A stretch of 42,801 nt of DNA, from assembly GCA_016235825.1 (NCBI GenBank), contig JACRIL010000062.1, forward strand, positions 1 through 42,801, given 5' to 3'. The DNA is from Planctomycetota bacterium (GTDB taxonomy: Bacteria; Planctomycetota; Phycisphaerae; SM23-33). The translations under genes and the position numbers were made by a program. Shown here piece after piece: positions 8,684 through 17,475 of the stretch. Under the pieces are notes generated by a model. That model did no database searches, was not told the origin of the DNA, and saw nothing but the letters and a program-made list of their open reading frames with translations. Within the stretch, counting starts at the first letter, position 1, and every line of letters begins with the position of its first letter.

Positions 8684-9070
8684 ATGAGATACATTTGGAT
8701 TTTGTCGATAGCGGCAGCATTCCTGTTCGGCTGCCCGCCGCAGCAGAATCAGCCGCAGGCCCAGCCCCATCCGCCGATAAAAAAAGCCGACGCACCGGCG
8801 CCGGGACCGTCATACCCGCCGGTCGCCAGTCAGCCGGCCGATCAGAGTCCGCCTCTCAGGACGGAACTTTCTCCGATTCCGCCGGCGACCCAGCCGGCCG
8901 GACAGCAGGCAAAACGGACATATACGGTGGAAAAGGACGACACGTTCTATTCCATCTCGCGAAAGCTTTTCGGCAGCGACAGGCGGGCCAAGGAAATACA
9001 GGCCATGAATCCCGGCGTCGATCCGACAAAGCTGAAGATCGGCCAGACCATCAACGTCCCGCAGCCGTAG
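8684..9070 (+). CDS. LysM-domain lipoprotein
   Basis: A 128-residue protein with a short hydrophobic signal ending in a clear lipobox (Leu-Phe-Gly-Cys, Cys17). A Pro/Gln/Ala-rich spacer follows to about residue 80. A single C-terminal LysM domain (about 83-127) starts TYTVEKDDTFYSISRKLFG and ends KIGQTINVP. LysM binds N-acetylglucosamine-containing glycans, so the protein probably attaches to peptidoglycan or surface polysaccharide. The proline spacer would let the domain reach away from the membrane. It lies between the HEAT lipoprotein-like gene and recG in the same orientation. Confidence 0.85.
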   Translation: MRYIWILSIAAAFLFGCPPQQNQPQAQPHPPIKKADAPAPGPSYPPVASQPADQSPPLRTELSPIPPATQPAGQQAKRTYTVEKDDTFYSISRKLFGSDRRAKEIQAMNPGVDPTKLKIGQTINVPQP

Positions 9071-9107
9071 CCGATCCGGGCAGCCGCAAATCTCCGGGAG
9101 GATCGCA

Positions 9108-11186
9108 TTGGCAGCCATAAAGCTCGACATGCCCGTGCAGTATGTCAAAGGGGTCGGGCCGGCACGCGCGGTGCAGCTTGCCGAACTGGGCATTCACACT
9201 GTCGGCGATCTGCTGACATATTATCCAAGGCGGTTCGACCTTCGCAAGCAGGTCCAGCCGATAGGTTCGCTCCGCGGCGGCGAGGAAACGGCCACCGTCG
9301 CCGGCGAGGTCTTCAGCACGCATGAGAAGCCCCACGGCCGGCTGCCTTATTTCGAGTGCTGCATCCGCGATCCATCCGGCTGGGCCGCCGTAAAATGGTT
9401 CCACGGCAGGTATCTCCGCGACAGTATAAAAGAGGGCATTCAACTGGCCGTCAGCGGCAAGGTCGGCGTTTACGAGGAGGCCATCCAGTTCATCAACCCG
9501 CGGTTCCAGATCATCTGGGACCCGGCCGGGACGGACCTGTCGCAGGATGAGCTGCTGCCGGTCTATCCGGCCGGGGCGAAACTCTCCAGCGGCGCGATCG
9601 GGCAGATCGTCAAGAAAGTTCTGCCGCTGGCCGGCGAACTGATCGCCGAATGGTTTGACGGCGAGTACTTGAGCGGGCGCGAACTTATGCCCCGACCGCG
9701 GGCCGTCGCCGCGATGCACCGGCCGGAGGACAAGGACCACTGGGGTTCGGCGCGACGGCGCCTGGCTTACGACGAATGTTTTCTGATGCAGCTCGGCATA
9801 GCGATCAGCCGGATGAAGCAGGTCAGCCGGCCCGCACATCCGCTGCCGTCCAGCCCGGAGATCGACCGGCGAATCCGCGCACGCTTTCCGTTCAGCCTGA
9901 CCAAGGCGCAGGATCGGGCGATCAAACAGATCGTCGCCGACATCGTCCGGCCCAGGCCGATGAACCGCCTGCTCCAGGGCGACGTCGGCAGCGGCAAGAC
10001 GGTCGTGGCTCTTTATGCCTGCCTGGTCGCGGTGGCGAACCGCAAGCAGGCGGCCATCATGGCCCCCACGGAAATTCTCGCCGTCCAGCATTACGAGCGG
10101 ATCAATCAGTATCTCGCCGGCAGCAAGGTCCGCACCGCCCTGCTGGTCGGCGGGCAAAACCCGGCCCAGAGGCAGGAGATACTGGCCGGTCTGTCGGCAG
10201 GACAGATTGACATCGTCGTCGGCACGCATGCACTGCTGGGCGAGGATGTCCGCTTCGGCGAACTGGCTCTGGTTGTCGTGGACGAGCAGCACAAGTTCGG
10301 CGTCCGCCAGCGGACGGGCATTCGCGGCAAGGGTTTCGCCCCGCACTATCTTGTGATGACGGCCACGCCGATACCGCGGACGCTGGCGATGACGGTCTTC
10401 GGCGACCTTGACGTGTCAGTGATCGATTCCAGTCCGCCCGGGCGCGGCAAAACAACAACGAAAATCGCCGGCCAGACCGATCTGCCGATGATCCTTCGCG
10501 CGGTCCGGCAGGCCATCGACGCGGGCCAGCAGGCATATTTCATTTACCCGCTGGTCAGCCCCTCGCCGGAACTGGAATTCACCGCCGCCCAGGAGGCCTA
10601 TCGCGAACTCGGCAGTTGCGGCCCGCTGGCCGGCGCGCCGATGGGCCTGATCCACGGCCAGATGCCGCAGCGGCTCAAGGACCGGGCCATGCTCGACTTC
10701 CGCGAGGGCAGGACGAAACTGCTGGTCGCGTCGGTGGTCGTCGAGGTCGGGCTGGACGTGCCTGCCGCCAACGTGATCGTGGTTATGCACGCCGAGCGGT
10801 TCGGCCTTGCCCAACTTCACCAGTTGCGGGGCCGGGTCGGCCGGGCCAGACAGGACGCCATCTGCATCCTTGTAGCATCGCCCGGCAGCGAGACGGCCCG
10901 CAGGAGGCTGGCCATTCTGGAGGCCACGACCGACGGATTCAAAATCGCCGAGGAGGACTTGCGCCTTCGCGGGCCGGGCGAACTGTTCGGCACGGCCCAG
11001 CACGGCCTGCCTGAACTCAAGGTCGCCGACCTGCTCGAAGATTTCGACCTGCTGCGTCTTGCACGAAAGGACGCATTCGAGGTAGTCGCTGCCGATCCGG
11101 GCCTCAACGCACCCCACAACCAGCAGCTCCGCAAGGAGATGCTGGCCGCATATGCCGGCAGGCTGGACCTGCTCGAAGGCGCATAA
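9108..11186 (+). CDS. recG: ATP-dependent DNA helicase RecG
   Basis: Superfamily 2 helicase that reverses stalled replication forks and branch-migrates Holliday junctions. The 692-residue protein has an N-terminal helix-hairpin-helix-like YVKGVGPARA and a wedge (OB-fold) domain up to ~residue 200. The helicase core has Walker A GDVGSGKT (~290), the DExH-type box VVDEQHKFGVRQR (~391), motif III MTATPIPRTLA, HGQM, and motif VI QLRGRVGR. All motifs appear intact. The start is TTG, decided by a strong GGAGG six bases upstream; the protein then begins MAAIKLDMPVQYVKGVG, as in other RecG proteins. It is the last gene of the HEAT/LysM run, and a 105-bp inverted-repeat element begins two bases after its stop codon. 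Confidence 0.95.
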   Translation: MAAIKLDMPVQYVKGVGPARAVQLAELGIHTVGDLLTYYPRRFDLRKQVQPIGSLRGGEETATVAGEVFSTHEKPHGRLPYFECCIRDPSGWAAVKWFHGRYLRDSIKEGIQLAVSGKVGVYEEAIQFINPRFQIIWDPAGTDLSQDELLPVYPAGAKLSSGAIGQIVKKVLPLAGELIAEWFDGEYLSGRELMPRPRAVAAMHRPEDKDHWGSARRRLAYDECFLMQLGIAISRMKQVSRPAHPLPSSPEIDRRIRARFPFSLTKAQDRAIKQIVADIVRPRPMNRLLQGDVGSGKTVVALYACLVAVANRKQAAIMAPTEILAVQHYERINQYLAGSKVRTALLVGGQNPAQRQEILAGLSAGQIDIVVGTHALLGEDVRFGELALVVVDEQHKFGVRQRTGIRGKGFAPHYLVMTATPIPRTLAMTVFGDLDVSVIDSSPPGRGKTTTKIAGQTDLPMILRAVRQAIDAGQQAYFIYPLVSPSPELEFTAAQEAYRELGSCGPLAGAPMGLIHGQMPQRLKDRAMLDFREGRTKLLVASVVVEVGLDVPAANVIVVMHAERFGLAQLHQLRGRVGRARQDAICILVASPGSETARRRLAILEATTDGFKIAEEDLRLRGPGELFGTAQHGLPELKVADLLEDFDLLRLARKDAFEVVAADPGLNAPHNQQLRKEMLAAYAGRLDLLEGA

Positions 11187-11187
11187 G

Positions 11188-11292
11188 CTCGACTTTTGCC
11201 GATTTTGAACAGACTACGCCGCCCGGCAGAGGCAGTCCGGCATAATGCCTTTGATTCCAGGCGGAAGATGCTTAAAATTGGCAAAAGTCGAG
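11188..11292. repeat. 105-bp element with 19-bp terminal inverted repeats
   Basis: The left arm 11188-11206 (beginning CTCGACTTTTGCC) and the right arm 11274-11292 are inverted copies with 18 of 19 bases matching, separated by 67 bases. The element exactly fills the space between the convergent recG and cyclase/DUF4159 genes. It may be a bidirectional terminator with an unusually long loop or a miniature transposable element. No clear target duplication was seen at its edges. Confidence 0.7.
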
Positions 11293-11303
11293 GTTAGAGA
11301 CTT

Positions 11304-13643
11304 TTATTTTGCTTCGCCGGGGGACGACGCCGGGGCCGGGTTTGCGGGCGGCGGAGCTGAGGCGGCATAAAGGATGATGTTCCTCGCCAGGTCGAACGCG
11401 TTTTCGGGTTCATAGCCGTCGCAGGCATAACTTGCGAAGCCGACCAGCCCGCCGGTGAGGTCCTCGGCACTGAAGATGACCTTCGGGCGGTCGCCGTTCA
11501 GGACGGCCATCAGGCGCGGTTCGCGCATCGGGCCTATCCTGGTGCGGGTCGGCCGGCGGTATTTGACCTTTTCGATTGTCATGTCCTTCATCAAATACAC
11601 GGGCGAGGGCAGCGGCAGAGGCAGCAGCGAGTCGGCGCCCCACAGTTCGGCGATCAGGTCGCGAGCGGAGTCGGCGAAACCCTTCGCCCCGCCGCCGGCG
11701 TCCATCGCAAGCAGCCCGCCGGCCTCGACCCAGTTTTTGAGAGCAGCCTTCTCGTCTTTGGAAAGGCTGAAGGCCCCGGTGCCGGTCATCAGGGCCAGTT
11801 TAATGTCATTCGTCAGTTCCGTCGCGCTGAGGCCTGTTAACGGCATGCCCGTCGCCGGGCCGGAGGCCGGGGCGCTGGCCGACGATAGCGCGCTTTCATA
11901 ATCCAGCCGCGTGTCGTAAAGTTTCCGCATCAGCCGGCTGAGCCGCTGCAATGCCAGCGGTTCGGGATCGTAATTGCCGGCGTAGCGGATTCTGGCGGCC
12001 TTGACCGTTTTTCCCGCAGCCTTCGCCGGGTCCATCGGCCAGACCGTCGCGCCGCGATTGCGGAGCTGGCGATCCGTTACATACATGGTGGCATTCGCGG
12101 CGGCCTCAAACGACGGTTTGCCGGTGGCAACCTGGTACTGCTGCCAGGCAAGCGGCAAATCCGCGTCCGTGTGGATTATCAGCGGCCGGATGCCGTTGTG
12201 GACCTCGAACATCTTTATGTTCGGCGTGAGCTTGTACTGGATCGTGTTGAGCACGTGGTCCTTGCCGCATGCGCTAAGCTCGTATTTCGGAAAGAGCTTG
12301 CGGTAAAGCTCCCGGATGCCCTTGCCGAACTCGCTTGCGCCGCTGCCGCACTCCGTTATGCCGAAGATCATCCCGCCCTGGTTGACGTAGGTCCTCAGCT
12401 TGTCGATATCCTGGTCGGAAAACTTCGGGGCCTTCGAACCGGTTATCACCACAATCGGCGCGTCATGCCATTCCTCGACGGCAGACTTGAGCGTAATTAT
12501 CTGCCAGTTCACCTCCGTCTCGTAAACGGCCTCTCCCCAACGGCAGAAATTCGCCAGCGCCCGCGGCCGGTTCGTCCAGTCGCCGTCGTACTCCAGGCGG
12601 TTGAATAGCATGGGCTTTTGTCCACGGACCAGAAAAAGCAGGGCGTACATCGTCCCGACCGACTCGTTATATTCGCCCCATGTCCCGTCAGGCCGCTGTT
12701 TTTCGAGCAGGCGGCCGCCTATCTCCTTGTACCAGTCCACCGCGCCGAAATATTTGTATCCGCTGGCCAGCCCGATCCGCTCCACACCGTATATGAAGTA
12801 TGGCCAACTGATCGTCCTTTGTTTGCCGGTCAGCACATCCATAAAGTGCTTGTCGAACCAGTCCAGCCCTTTTTTTATGGGCGCAAATTCATTGTTGGTG
12901 CTGCACTTGAGGAATTTGTCGGCGTAGATGGCGTCCACGCAGATAAAGACCGACGCCAGCCCCGCCGCGCTCATCGAGCCGTTGATCCCGCTGCTATAAG
13001 ATTCATTCCATACCCCATTGGTCTGATCTGCCAGATATGACCAGCCGCCGTCGGCCTTTTGGCCTTTCAACCAATACTTCGCGGCCTTTTCCCAGTAGCT
13101 CTTGGGAATTTCAAGACCCAGCCTGGCGCCCCAGTATACGCCCAGAATCGCGTATTGGGCGTTGGAATTGTCGGATTCCCTGTCCTTCTCTTCTATCCTG
13201 TAGTGGTATCCACCCTCCGGCGAGGCCTCCATCTCCTTGACGAGACGGAAAACATCCTTCTCCAGCGGCTTGAGATATTTTTTATCCTGTTTGGCGGCCA
13301 ACGCCAGGGCCTGGCATCGGAAAGCGATGATATACGTCCACTTCGTGTCGAGTTTAATCAGCCAGTCCAGCGCCCGCTGCATCCGTTCATCCTTGACGGA
13401 TTCACCCTTGGCAAGCAGGGCGTACACCGCGGTTACGGACCTCGCGCCGGGAATTTCCGTGCCGTAATAAGTGTCGCTTGTTCCCCAGGAGCCGTCGGTC
13501 TGCTGGAGTTTCCACAGGGCGTCCGCAGCCTTCTGGATGGCGGCCTCCACGGTCTGCGGATTGAACTCCACCCGCTGCCTCTGGGCGAAAGATGCCGCCG
13601 TCGGCAGCAAAAGCAGCAATATCGCTATGCGCCTGATCGCCAT
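11304..13643 (-). CDS. Secreted terpene-cyclase-fold protein with DUF4159 region
   Basis: A large exported protein (779 residues) of a kind common in planctomycetes. A signal peptide covers residues 1-20 (poly-Leu core, cleavage after FAQ). Residues ~30-370 form repeated alpha-alpha units with the DGSWG, DGGWSY and DGTWGEY motifs of the prenyltransferase/squalene-cyclase toroid. The acidic DxDD cyclase motif is not evident, so catalysis is doubtful. A DUF4159-like region with flavodoxin-like strands follows (VVITGSKAPKF, GGMIFGITECG), and then a second similar unit near the C-terminus (GGLLAMDAGGG). The function is unknown. AAGGAG eight bases before the ATG decides this start; the frame is open for 20 codons further upstream. 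Confidence 0.8.
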   Translation of the reverse strand: MAIRRIAILLLLLPTAASFAQRQRVEFNPQTVEAAIQKAADALWKLQQTDGSWGTSDTYYGTEIPGARSVTAVYALLAKGESVKDERMQRALDWLIKLDTKWTYIIAFRCQALALAAKQDKKYLKPLEKDVFRLVKEMEASPEGGYHYRIEEKDRESDNSNAQYAILGVYWGARLGLEIPKSYWEKAAKYWLKGQKADGGWSYLADQTNGVWNESYSSGINGSMSAAGLASVFICVDAIYADKFLKCSTNNEFAPIKKGLDWFDKHFMDVLTGKQRTISWPYFIYGVERIGLASGYKYFGAVDWYKEIGGRLLEKQRPDGTWGEYNESVGTMYALLFLVRGQKPMLFNRLEYDGDWTNRPRALANFCRWGEAVYETEVNWQIITLKSAVEEWHDAPIVVITGSKAPKFSDQDIDKLRTYVNQGGMIFGITECGSGASEFGKGIRELYRKLFPKYELSACGKDHVLNTIQYKLTPNIKMFEVHNGIRPLIIHTDADLPLAWQQYQVATGKPSFEAAANATMYVTDRQLRNRGATVWPMDPAKAAGKTVKAARIRYAGNYDPEPLALQRLSRLMRKLYDTRLDYESALSSASAPASGPATGMPLTGLSATELTNDIKLALMTGTGAFSLSKDEKAALKNWVEAGGLLAMDAGGGAKGFADSARDLIAELWGADSLLPLPLPSPVYLMKDMTIEKVKYRRPTRTRIGPMREPRLMAVLNGDRPKVIFSAEDLTGGLVGFASYACDGYEPENAFDLARNIILYAASAPPPANPAPASSPGEAK

Positions 13644-13783
13644 ATTCCCGGCTCCTTCTATTTCACTCGTTTTCATTATGGCATTTTCCGCATATTTTAT
13701 CAACTGTTTTTACAGAAATGTCATGCGATTTTGAGGTATCCGTTTTTCTTCGCCGTCTGTCTTTGCCGAAAAACCGGCCAATC

Positions 13784-14764
13784 TCAGGCGTCCATCTTCA
13801 GGCCGATCTGCTGGGCGATGCGGTCGAAGTCGTCCAGCGTGTAATATTCGATGACGATCCTGCCGGCCTGCCTGTTTTTGGCCTGGATGCGGACCTTCGT
13901 GCCCAGCAACTGCGAGAGCTGCTCCTCCAGGTCGGCGATGTGGGCGGAGCGAGGCTTGATTTTTTTCTGGCGTTCCGGTGATTGGTCGGCCTGGCCGGAC
14001 AGTTCTTCCAGCGCTCGAACCGAAAGGCCTTCACTGGCGACCTTGCGGGCCAAGGTTAGCTGTTTGACGGAGTCGTCCGACAGGCCGGCCAAAATCTTGG
14101 CATGGCCGAAAGAGAGTTTATCGGCGAGTATCAGTTTGCGGATTTCTTCATCTAACTCTAGTATTCTCAAGTAGTTAGCTATCGTGGCCCTCGGTTCGCC
14201 CAGTCTCTGCGCCGCCTCGGCCTGGGTGAGCTTGAACTGCTCCATATATTGTTTGTAGGCGCCCGCACGTTCCACAGGATTCAGGTCGGTCCGCTGAATA
14301 TTTTCGACCAGTGCGACCTCGGTCATCTGCGCCGCGCCCGCCTTTCGAACGACGCACGGCACGCTCGACAGGCCGGCCAGTTTCGCCGCCCGCAGCCGCC
14401 GCTCGCCGGCGACCAGGACGTAAGCTTTGCTGGCGCCGTGATCCACGCCGTGCGCCACCACCAGCGGCTGGATGACCCCCTGCTGGACGATGCTGTCCGC
14501 CAGTTCCTGGAGTTCCTCACTGCCGAACTGCTGGCGGGGCTGATGGGGATTCGGCGCGATGTCTGTAATTGGAATTTCCAGAACGCCCGCCGCAGCCGCC
14601 TGATGATGCAATGCGGCCGGAGGCTGGCCGACATGCCCGGCCTGACCGGCAGATGGGTATTCGCCTTGGCCGGCCGTCGCAACTGAGCCGATCGACCCGA
14701 TCAGACTCGACAGCCCCCTGCCCAACCTCGACTTGCCCTGTGCTGCCTTCGCCGCATCTGCCAT
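13784..14764 (-). CDS. parB: Chromosome-partitioning protein ParB
   Basis: CTPase and DNA-binding clamp that loads at parS and organises origin segregation. Residues 1-25 include the LGRGLSSLIG stretch that usually contacts ParA. A Gly/Ala-rich linker follows, then the ParB/Srx domain with NPHQPRQQF and the CTP-binding VAGERRLRAAK and VENIQRTDLNP. The helix-turn-helix (LTQAEAAQRLG) and a C-terminal dimerisation domain complete the protein. It has 326 residues; the ATG is chosen because AAAGGAG lies seven bases upstream. No parA is adjacent in the window; the upstream gene is an amidotransferase. Two parS-like palindromes sit within 240 bases upstream, one only 37 bases from the start, so autoregulation is likely. 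Confidence 0.94.
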   Translation of the reverse strand: MADAAKAAQGKSRLGRGLSSLIGSIGSVATAGQGEYPSAGQAGHVGQPPAALHHQAAAAGVLEIPITDIAPNPHQPRQQFGSEELQELADSIVQQGVIQPLVVAHGVDHGASKAYVLVAGERRLRAAKLAGLSSVPCVVRKAGAAQMTEVALVENIQRTDLNPVERAGAYKQYMEQFKLTQAEAAQRLGEPRATIANYLRILELDEEIRKLILADKLSFGHAKILAGLSDDSVKQLTLARKVASEGLSVRALEELSGQADQSPERQKKIKPRSAHIADLEEQLSQLLGTKVRIQAKNRQAGRIVIEYYTLDDFDRIAQQIGLKMDA

Positions 14765-14800
14765 TGCCAGACTCCTTTCCGCCAAAACGCCAATCTCGCA

Positions 14801-14816
14801 TGTTCCACGTGGAACT
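14801..14816. promoter_or_regulatory. parS-like site 1
   Basis: The palindrome TGTTCCACGTGGAACT differs from the common bacterial parS form TGTTCCACGTGGAACA only at its last base. It is 37 bases upstream of the parB start, so ParB bound here could also repress its own gene. Confidence 0.8.
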
Positions 14817-14985
14817 TCCATCTTTTGCCGGTTTCTGAACGACCGGAATATCCGATCTACCTGTTAGAATAACCGTTGGCCGCAAGGAAGCAACTTTTTT
14901 CTTCTTAATCGTTCATCATACATCTAATAGCTGGATAATTTCTGCCTGATACAACAGGTTGACGGTTTTTGGAAGTAAACACCCT

Positions 14986-15001
14986 TGTTCCATGTGGAAC
15001 A
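14986..15001. promoter_or_regulatory. parS-like site 2
   Basis: TGTTCCATGTGGAACA matches the same parS form at 15 of 16 positions (C to T in the centre). It lies 9 bases from the end of the amidotransferase gene and 170 bases from site 1. The stretch between the two sites is AT-rich and holds no gene. Confidence 0.75.
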
Positions 15002-15010
15002 GCCAGCAAT

Positions 15011-16927
15011 TCAGGTCTGATTTGCCAGCCAGTGGCAGAGGACCATGAGTGTCCAGAGTCTGTGTCTGTGGTCGTCGCGGCCGCAGAGGTGGTCGTTAAT
15101 GAGGCCGGCCAAGGCCTCTTTGTGGAAAAATCCAAGCTGCTCGATGCGTTTGTCCAGCAGCGTATCGAGCATGGTCTGCCTGAGCGGCCCTTTGAGCCAG
15201 TCGCCCAGCGGGACGGCAAAGCCGCGTTTGGGTCGGCCAAAGACCTCCGCAGGCAGAAGGTCGGCGAACGCCAGGCGGAGGATCGCCTTGCCCCGGCCGC
15301 GGCGAATCTTGGCATCGTCCGGCAGCGAAAGCCCCAGTTCGACCACGCTCCTGTCGAGCATCGGCGAGCGAAGCTCCAGCGAGCAGGCCATCGACGCGAT
15401 GTCGGTCTTGACCAGCAGGTCGTCGCTCAGGTAGGTCATCATGTCGTGCCACTGGGCGCGGCCAAGTTCCGAATCCAACGGGCAGTCTTCGTACAGATCG
15501 CAGAACCACCGGGCGGGCTTCTCGACGTCCAGCTCGGCAACCAGCCCGTCGGCCAGCAGAAATTCCAGGTCGCTGGGGCTGAAGAGCCGGCGATAGATGA
15601 AATACTGATGAGCCGGCGGATACGGCAGGGCGTCTGCGAATCGCAGGAATCGCCGAAGCGTGCCGCGCTCGTCCTTGCCCGCGAATGGTCTGGCCAGCAA
15701 GGCCGCCAGCCGCACGCCCCAGTATCGCAGCGGGCCGATCCGCTCGCCCAGCATCATCGCGCGATATCTGTCATAGCCGCCGAAGACCTCGTCTCCGCCG
15801 TCGCCGCCGAGAGCAACCGTAACATGCTGACGCGCCGCCTGGCAGATCAGGTGAGTCGGTATCGCGCTGGAATCGCCGAACGGCTCGTCGTACATCCCCA
15901 CGATTTTTTCCAGCAGCCCTTCCGGCCGGGCCTCGACGAGCAGCTCCACGTGCTGCGTCCGGCAATGTTCAGCCACCAGCCTGGCAGCCGGGCGCTCGTC
16001 GAACCTCTCGTCGGCGAAACCTGCGGTAAAACTCCGCACCCCGCCGGCCCGGCCCGCGATCTGCGACATGACGGCCGTTACGATCGATGAATCTATCCCG
16101 CCGCTCAGCAGCACGCCCAGCGGCACGTCGCTGACGATATGCGACTCGACCGCCTGCCGCACGGCCTGGCGAACTCTCTGGGCCCGATCTTGCGGCGATT
16201 CCTGCCGGGCCGACGCGCTGGCCGCCGGGTCGGAATTTATCTGCCAATACCGCTGCGGCTGCAAAATCTTCTCGCCGGCAACAGTTATGAAATTACCCGC
16301 CGGCAGCTTGCGGATTGCTTGCCAGACAGAGTAGGAGGCTGGAATATAACCTATTGTAAAATAATAGCTTATAGCTTCTTTGTCAATTTTCTTATCGACC
16401 CTCGGATGACTCAGCAGGGCCTTTGCCTCCGATGCAAAGACGATCCTGTCAGAAAGAGCCGCGTACCACAGCGGCTTTTGGCCCATGCGGTCGCGCGCCA
16501 GCAGCAGGCCGTCGTCGGCAGAATAAATCGCAATCGCGAACATCCCTTCCAGGCCGGCGATAATCTGCGAGCAGTCGAGACTTTTTCGTCGGCCGTGGAT
16601 ATATTGCTGAAGGACGACCTCGGTGTCGCCGGCCGTGGAAAATTTTGCTCCCTCGGCAGAAAGACCCATCCTGAGTTTGCGGAAGTTGTAAACTTCTCCG
16701 TTGAACGCCAGCACAGTTTGGCCGTCGGGGCTGGCCATCGGCTGGCGCGAGCCGGCCGGGTCGATGACGATCAGGCGGCGAAATCCGATCGCGCACTTTC
16801 CGTCGGGCGAAAGAAAACTTCCCTCCTCGTCCGGCCCGCGATGGCGCAGCCGACCGGCCAGCCGGCGAACCAGTTCCAGGTCCGCCCGCCCGCCGCCAAA
16901 GACATATTCGCCCACGAATCCGCACAT
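15011..16927 (-). CDS. asnB: Asparagine synthase-type glutamine amidotransferase
   Basis: Uses glutamine-derived ammonia and ATP to amidate a carboxylate, as in asparagine synthesis. The mature N-terminus is the nucleophile Cys2 (MCGFVGEY), followed by a class II glutaminase domain (RHRGPDEEGSF, ALAFNGEVYN) to about residue 210. The synthetase half has the PP-loop LLSGGIDSS near residue 275, then GGDGGDEVFGGYDRY. The length of 638 residues matches the AsnB forms also found in exopolysaccharide and exosortase loci, so the acceptor may be a sugar or peptide rather than aspartate. The start is fixed by the Cys2 requirement; the frame is open through the hairpin repeat upstream, but that part is not family sequence. 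The ribosome site is weak. Confidence 0.9.
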   Translation of the reverse strand: MCGFVGEYVFGGGRADLELVRRLAGRLRHRGPDEEGSFLSPDGKCAIGFRRLIVIDPAGSRQPMASPDGQTVLAFNGEVYNFRKLRMGLSAEGAKFSTAGDTEVVLQQYIHGRRKSLDCSQIIAGLEGMFAIAIYSADDGLLLARDRMGQKPLWYAALSDRIVFASEAKALLSHPRVDKKIDKEAISYYFTIGYIPASYSVWQAIRKLPAGNFITVAGEKILQPQRYWQINSDPAASASARQESPQDRAQRVRQAVRQAVESHIVSDVPLGVLLSGGIDSSIVTAVMSQIAGRAGGVRSFTAGFADERFDERPAARLVAEHCRTQHVELLVEARPEGLLEKIVGMYDEPFGDSSAIPTHLICQAARQHVTVALGGDGGDEVFGGYDRYRAMMLGERIGPLRYWGVRLAALLARPFAGKDERGTLRRFLRFADALPYPPAHQYFIYRRLFSPSDLEFLLADGLVAELDVEKPARWFCDLYEDCPLDSELGRAQWHDMMTYLSDDLLVKTDIASMACSLELRSPMLDRSVVELGLSLPDDAKIRRGRGKAILRLAFADLLPAEVFGRPKRGFAVPLGDWLKGPLRQTMLDTLLDKRIEQLGFFHKEALAGLINDHLCGRDDHRHRLWTLMVLCHWLANQT

Positions 16928-17012
16928 CGTCTGTCCGCCCGCCTTCCGATATTCGCGCGCCGCCAATGTTTCAACGCAGAACCTGAAACAGCCCGTTGAA
17001 AAACGCGGTGTT

Positions 17013-17130
17013 TGTGTCGCGGCCATCTTGGCCGCGTGTGCCGCAGGCGTCTCGCCTGCGGAAAACCAATAAAGACAAAATGCGCGGGCAGGATGCCCTC
17101 GCCACACGCGGGCGGGACGCCCGCGACACA
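17013..17130. repeat. Composite palindromic repeat: four triloop hairpins (copy C)
   Basis: This copy has the same plan as copy A at 1166-1280. The hairpins are at 17018-17036 (loop TCT), 17041-17061 (loop TCT), an imperfect one around 17083-17101 (loop GGA) and 17107-17125 (loop GGA). An outer pair TGTGTCGCGG / CCGCGACACA closes the unit. The gene-free stretch 16928-17475 holds this repeat, the 113-bp transposon-like element at 17312-17424, and no gene that I can support. Confidence 0.85.
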
Positions 17131-17311
17131 TTTACAACGTCAGACCTGAAACATTCTGCCAGAACCCCCGCCATTTTGAAAGACTTTTGAGGATGCACCA
17201 AAATCTGCCAACGTAAAGGTCAAAACCCGCTGCCGGCAGATACGCGAACAGATTGACGCGAGTCTGTATCCAGAAGAGGCGAAAAAGCCCGCGGAAAAAG
17301 TTAAAAACTAA

Positions 17312-17424
17312 CACGACAGCGCGACTTTTGGTTGAAACACACGAGAATGTTAGGAAACTCAAATAGTCGTCTGTCAAGTTTGAACGGTAGAATAAGGACT
17401 TACGATCAAAGTCGCGCTGTCGTG
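17312..17424. mobile_element. 113-bp MITE-like element with CTAA target duplication
   Basis: Perfect 17-bp terminal inverted repeats (17312-17328, CACGACAGCGCGACTTT, and 17408-17424) enclose 79 bases of non-coding, AT-richer DNA. Both ends are flanked by a direct CTAA (17308-17311 and 17425-17428). A 4-bp CTAA/YTAR duplication is typical of the IS5 family, so this is probably a non-autonomous element mobilised by an IS5-type transposase. The window's left edge holds the end of such a transposase gene, but a link between the two is not shown. Confidence 0.8.
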
Positions 17425-17475
17425 CTAATTCACCCGACCTAAAAGACAGCTCCCGGAAATCATTATCCTGGATGG

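Noticed and set aside
9051..10346. 431-codon open frame antisense to recG
   Set aside because: Typical GC-driven antisense frame; recG has all helicase motifs and a strong ribosome site, and the antisense product shows no known pattern.
17132..17311. Possible gene between the hairpin repeat and the 113-bp element
   Set aside because: Only a shadow frame continues here; no ribosome site, start or recognisable product.
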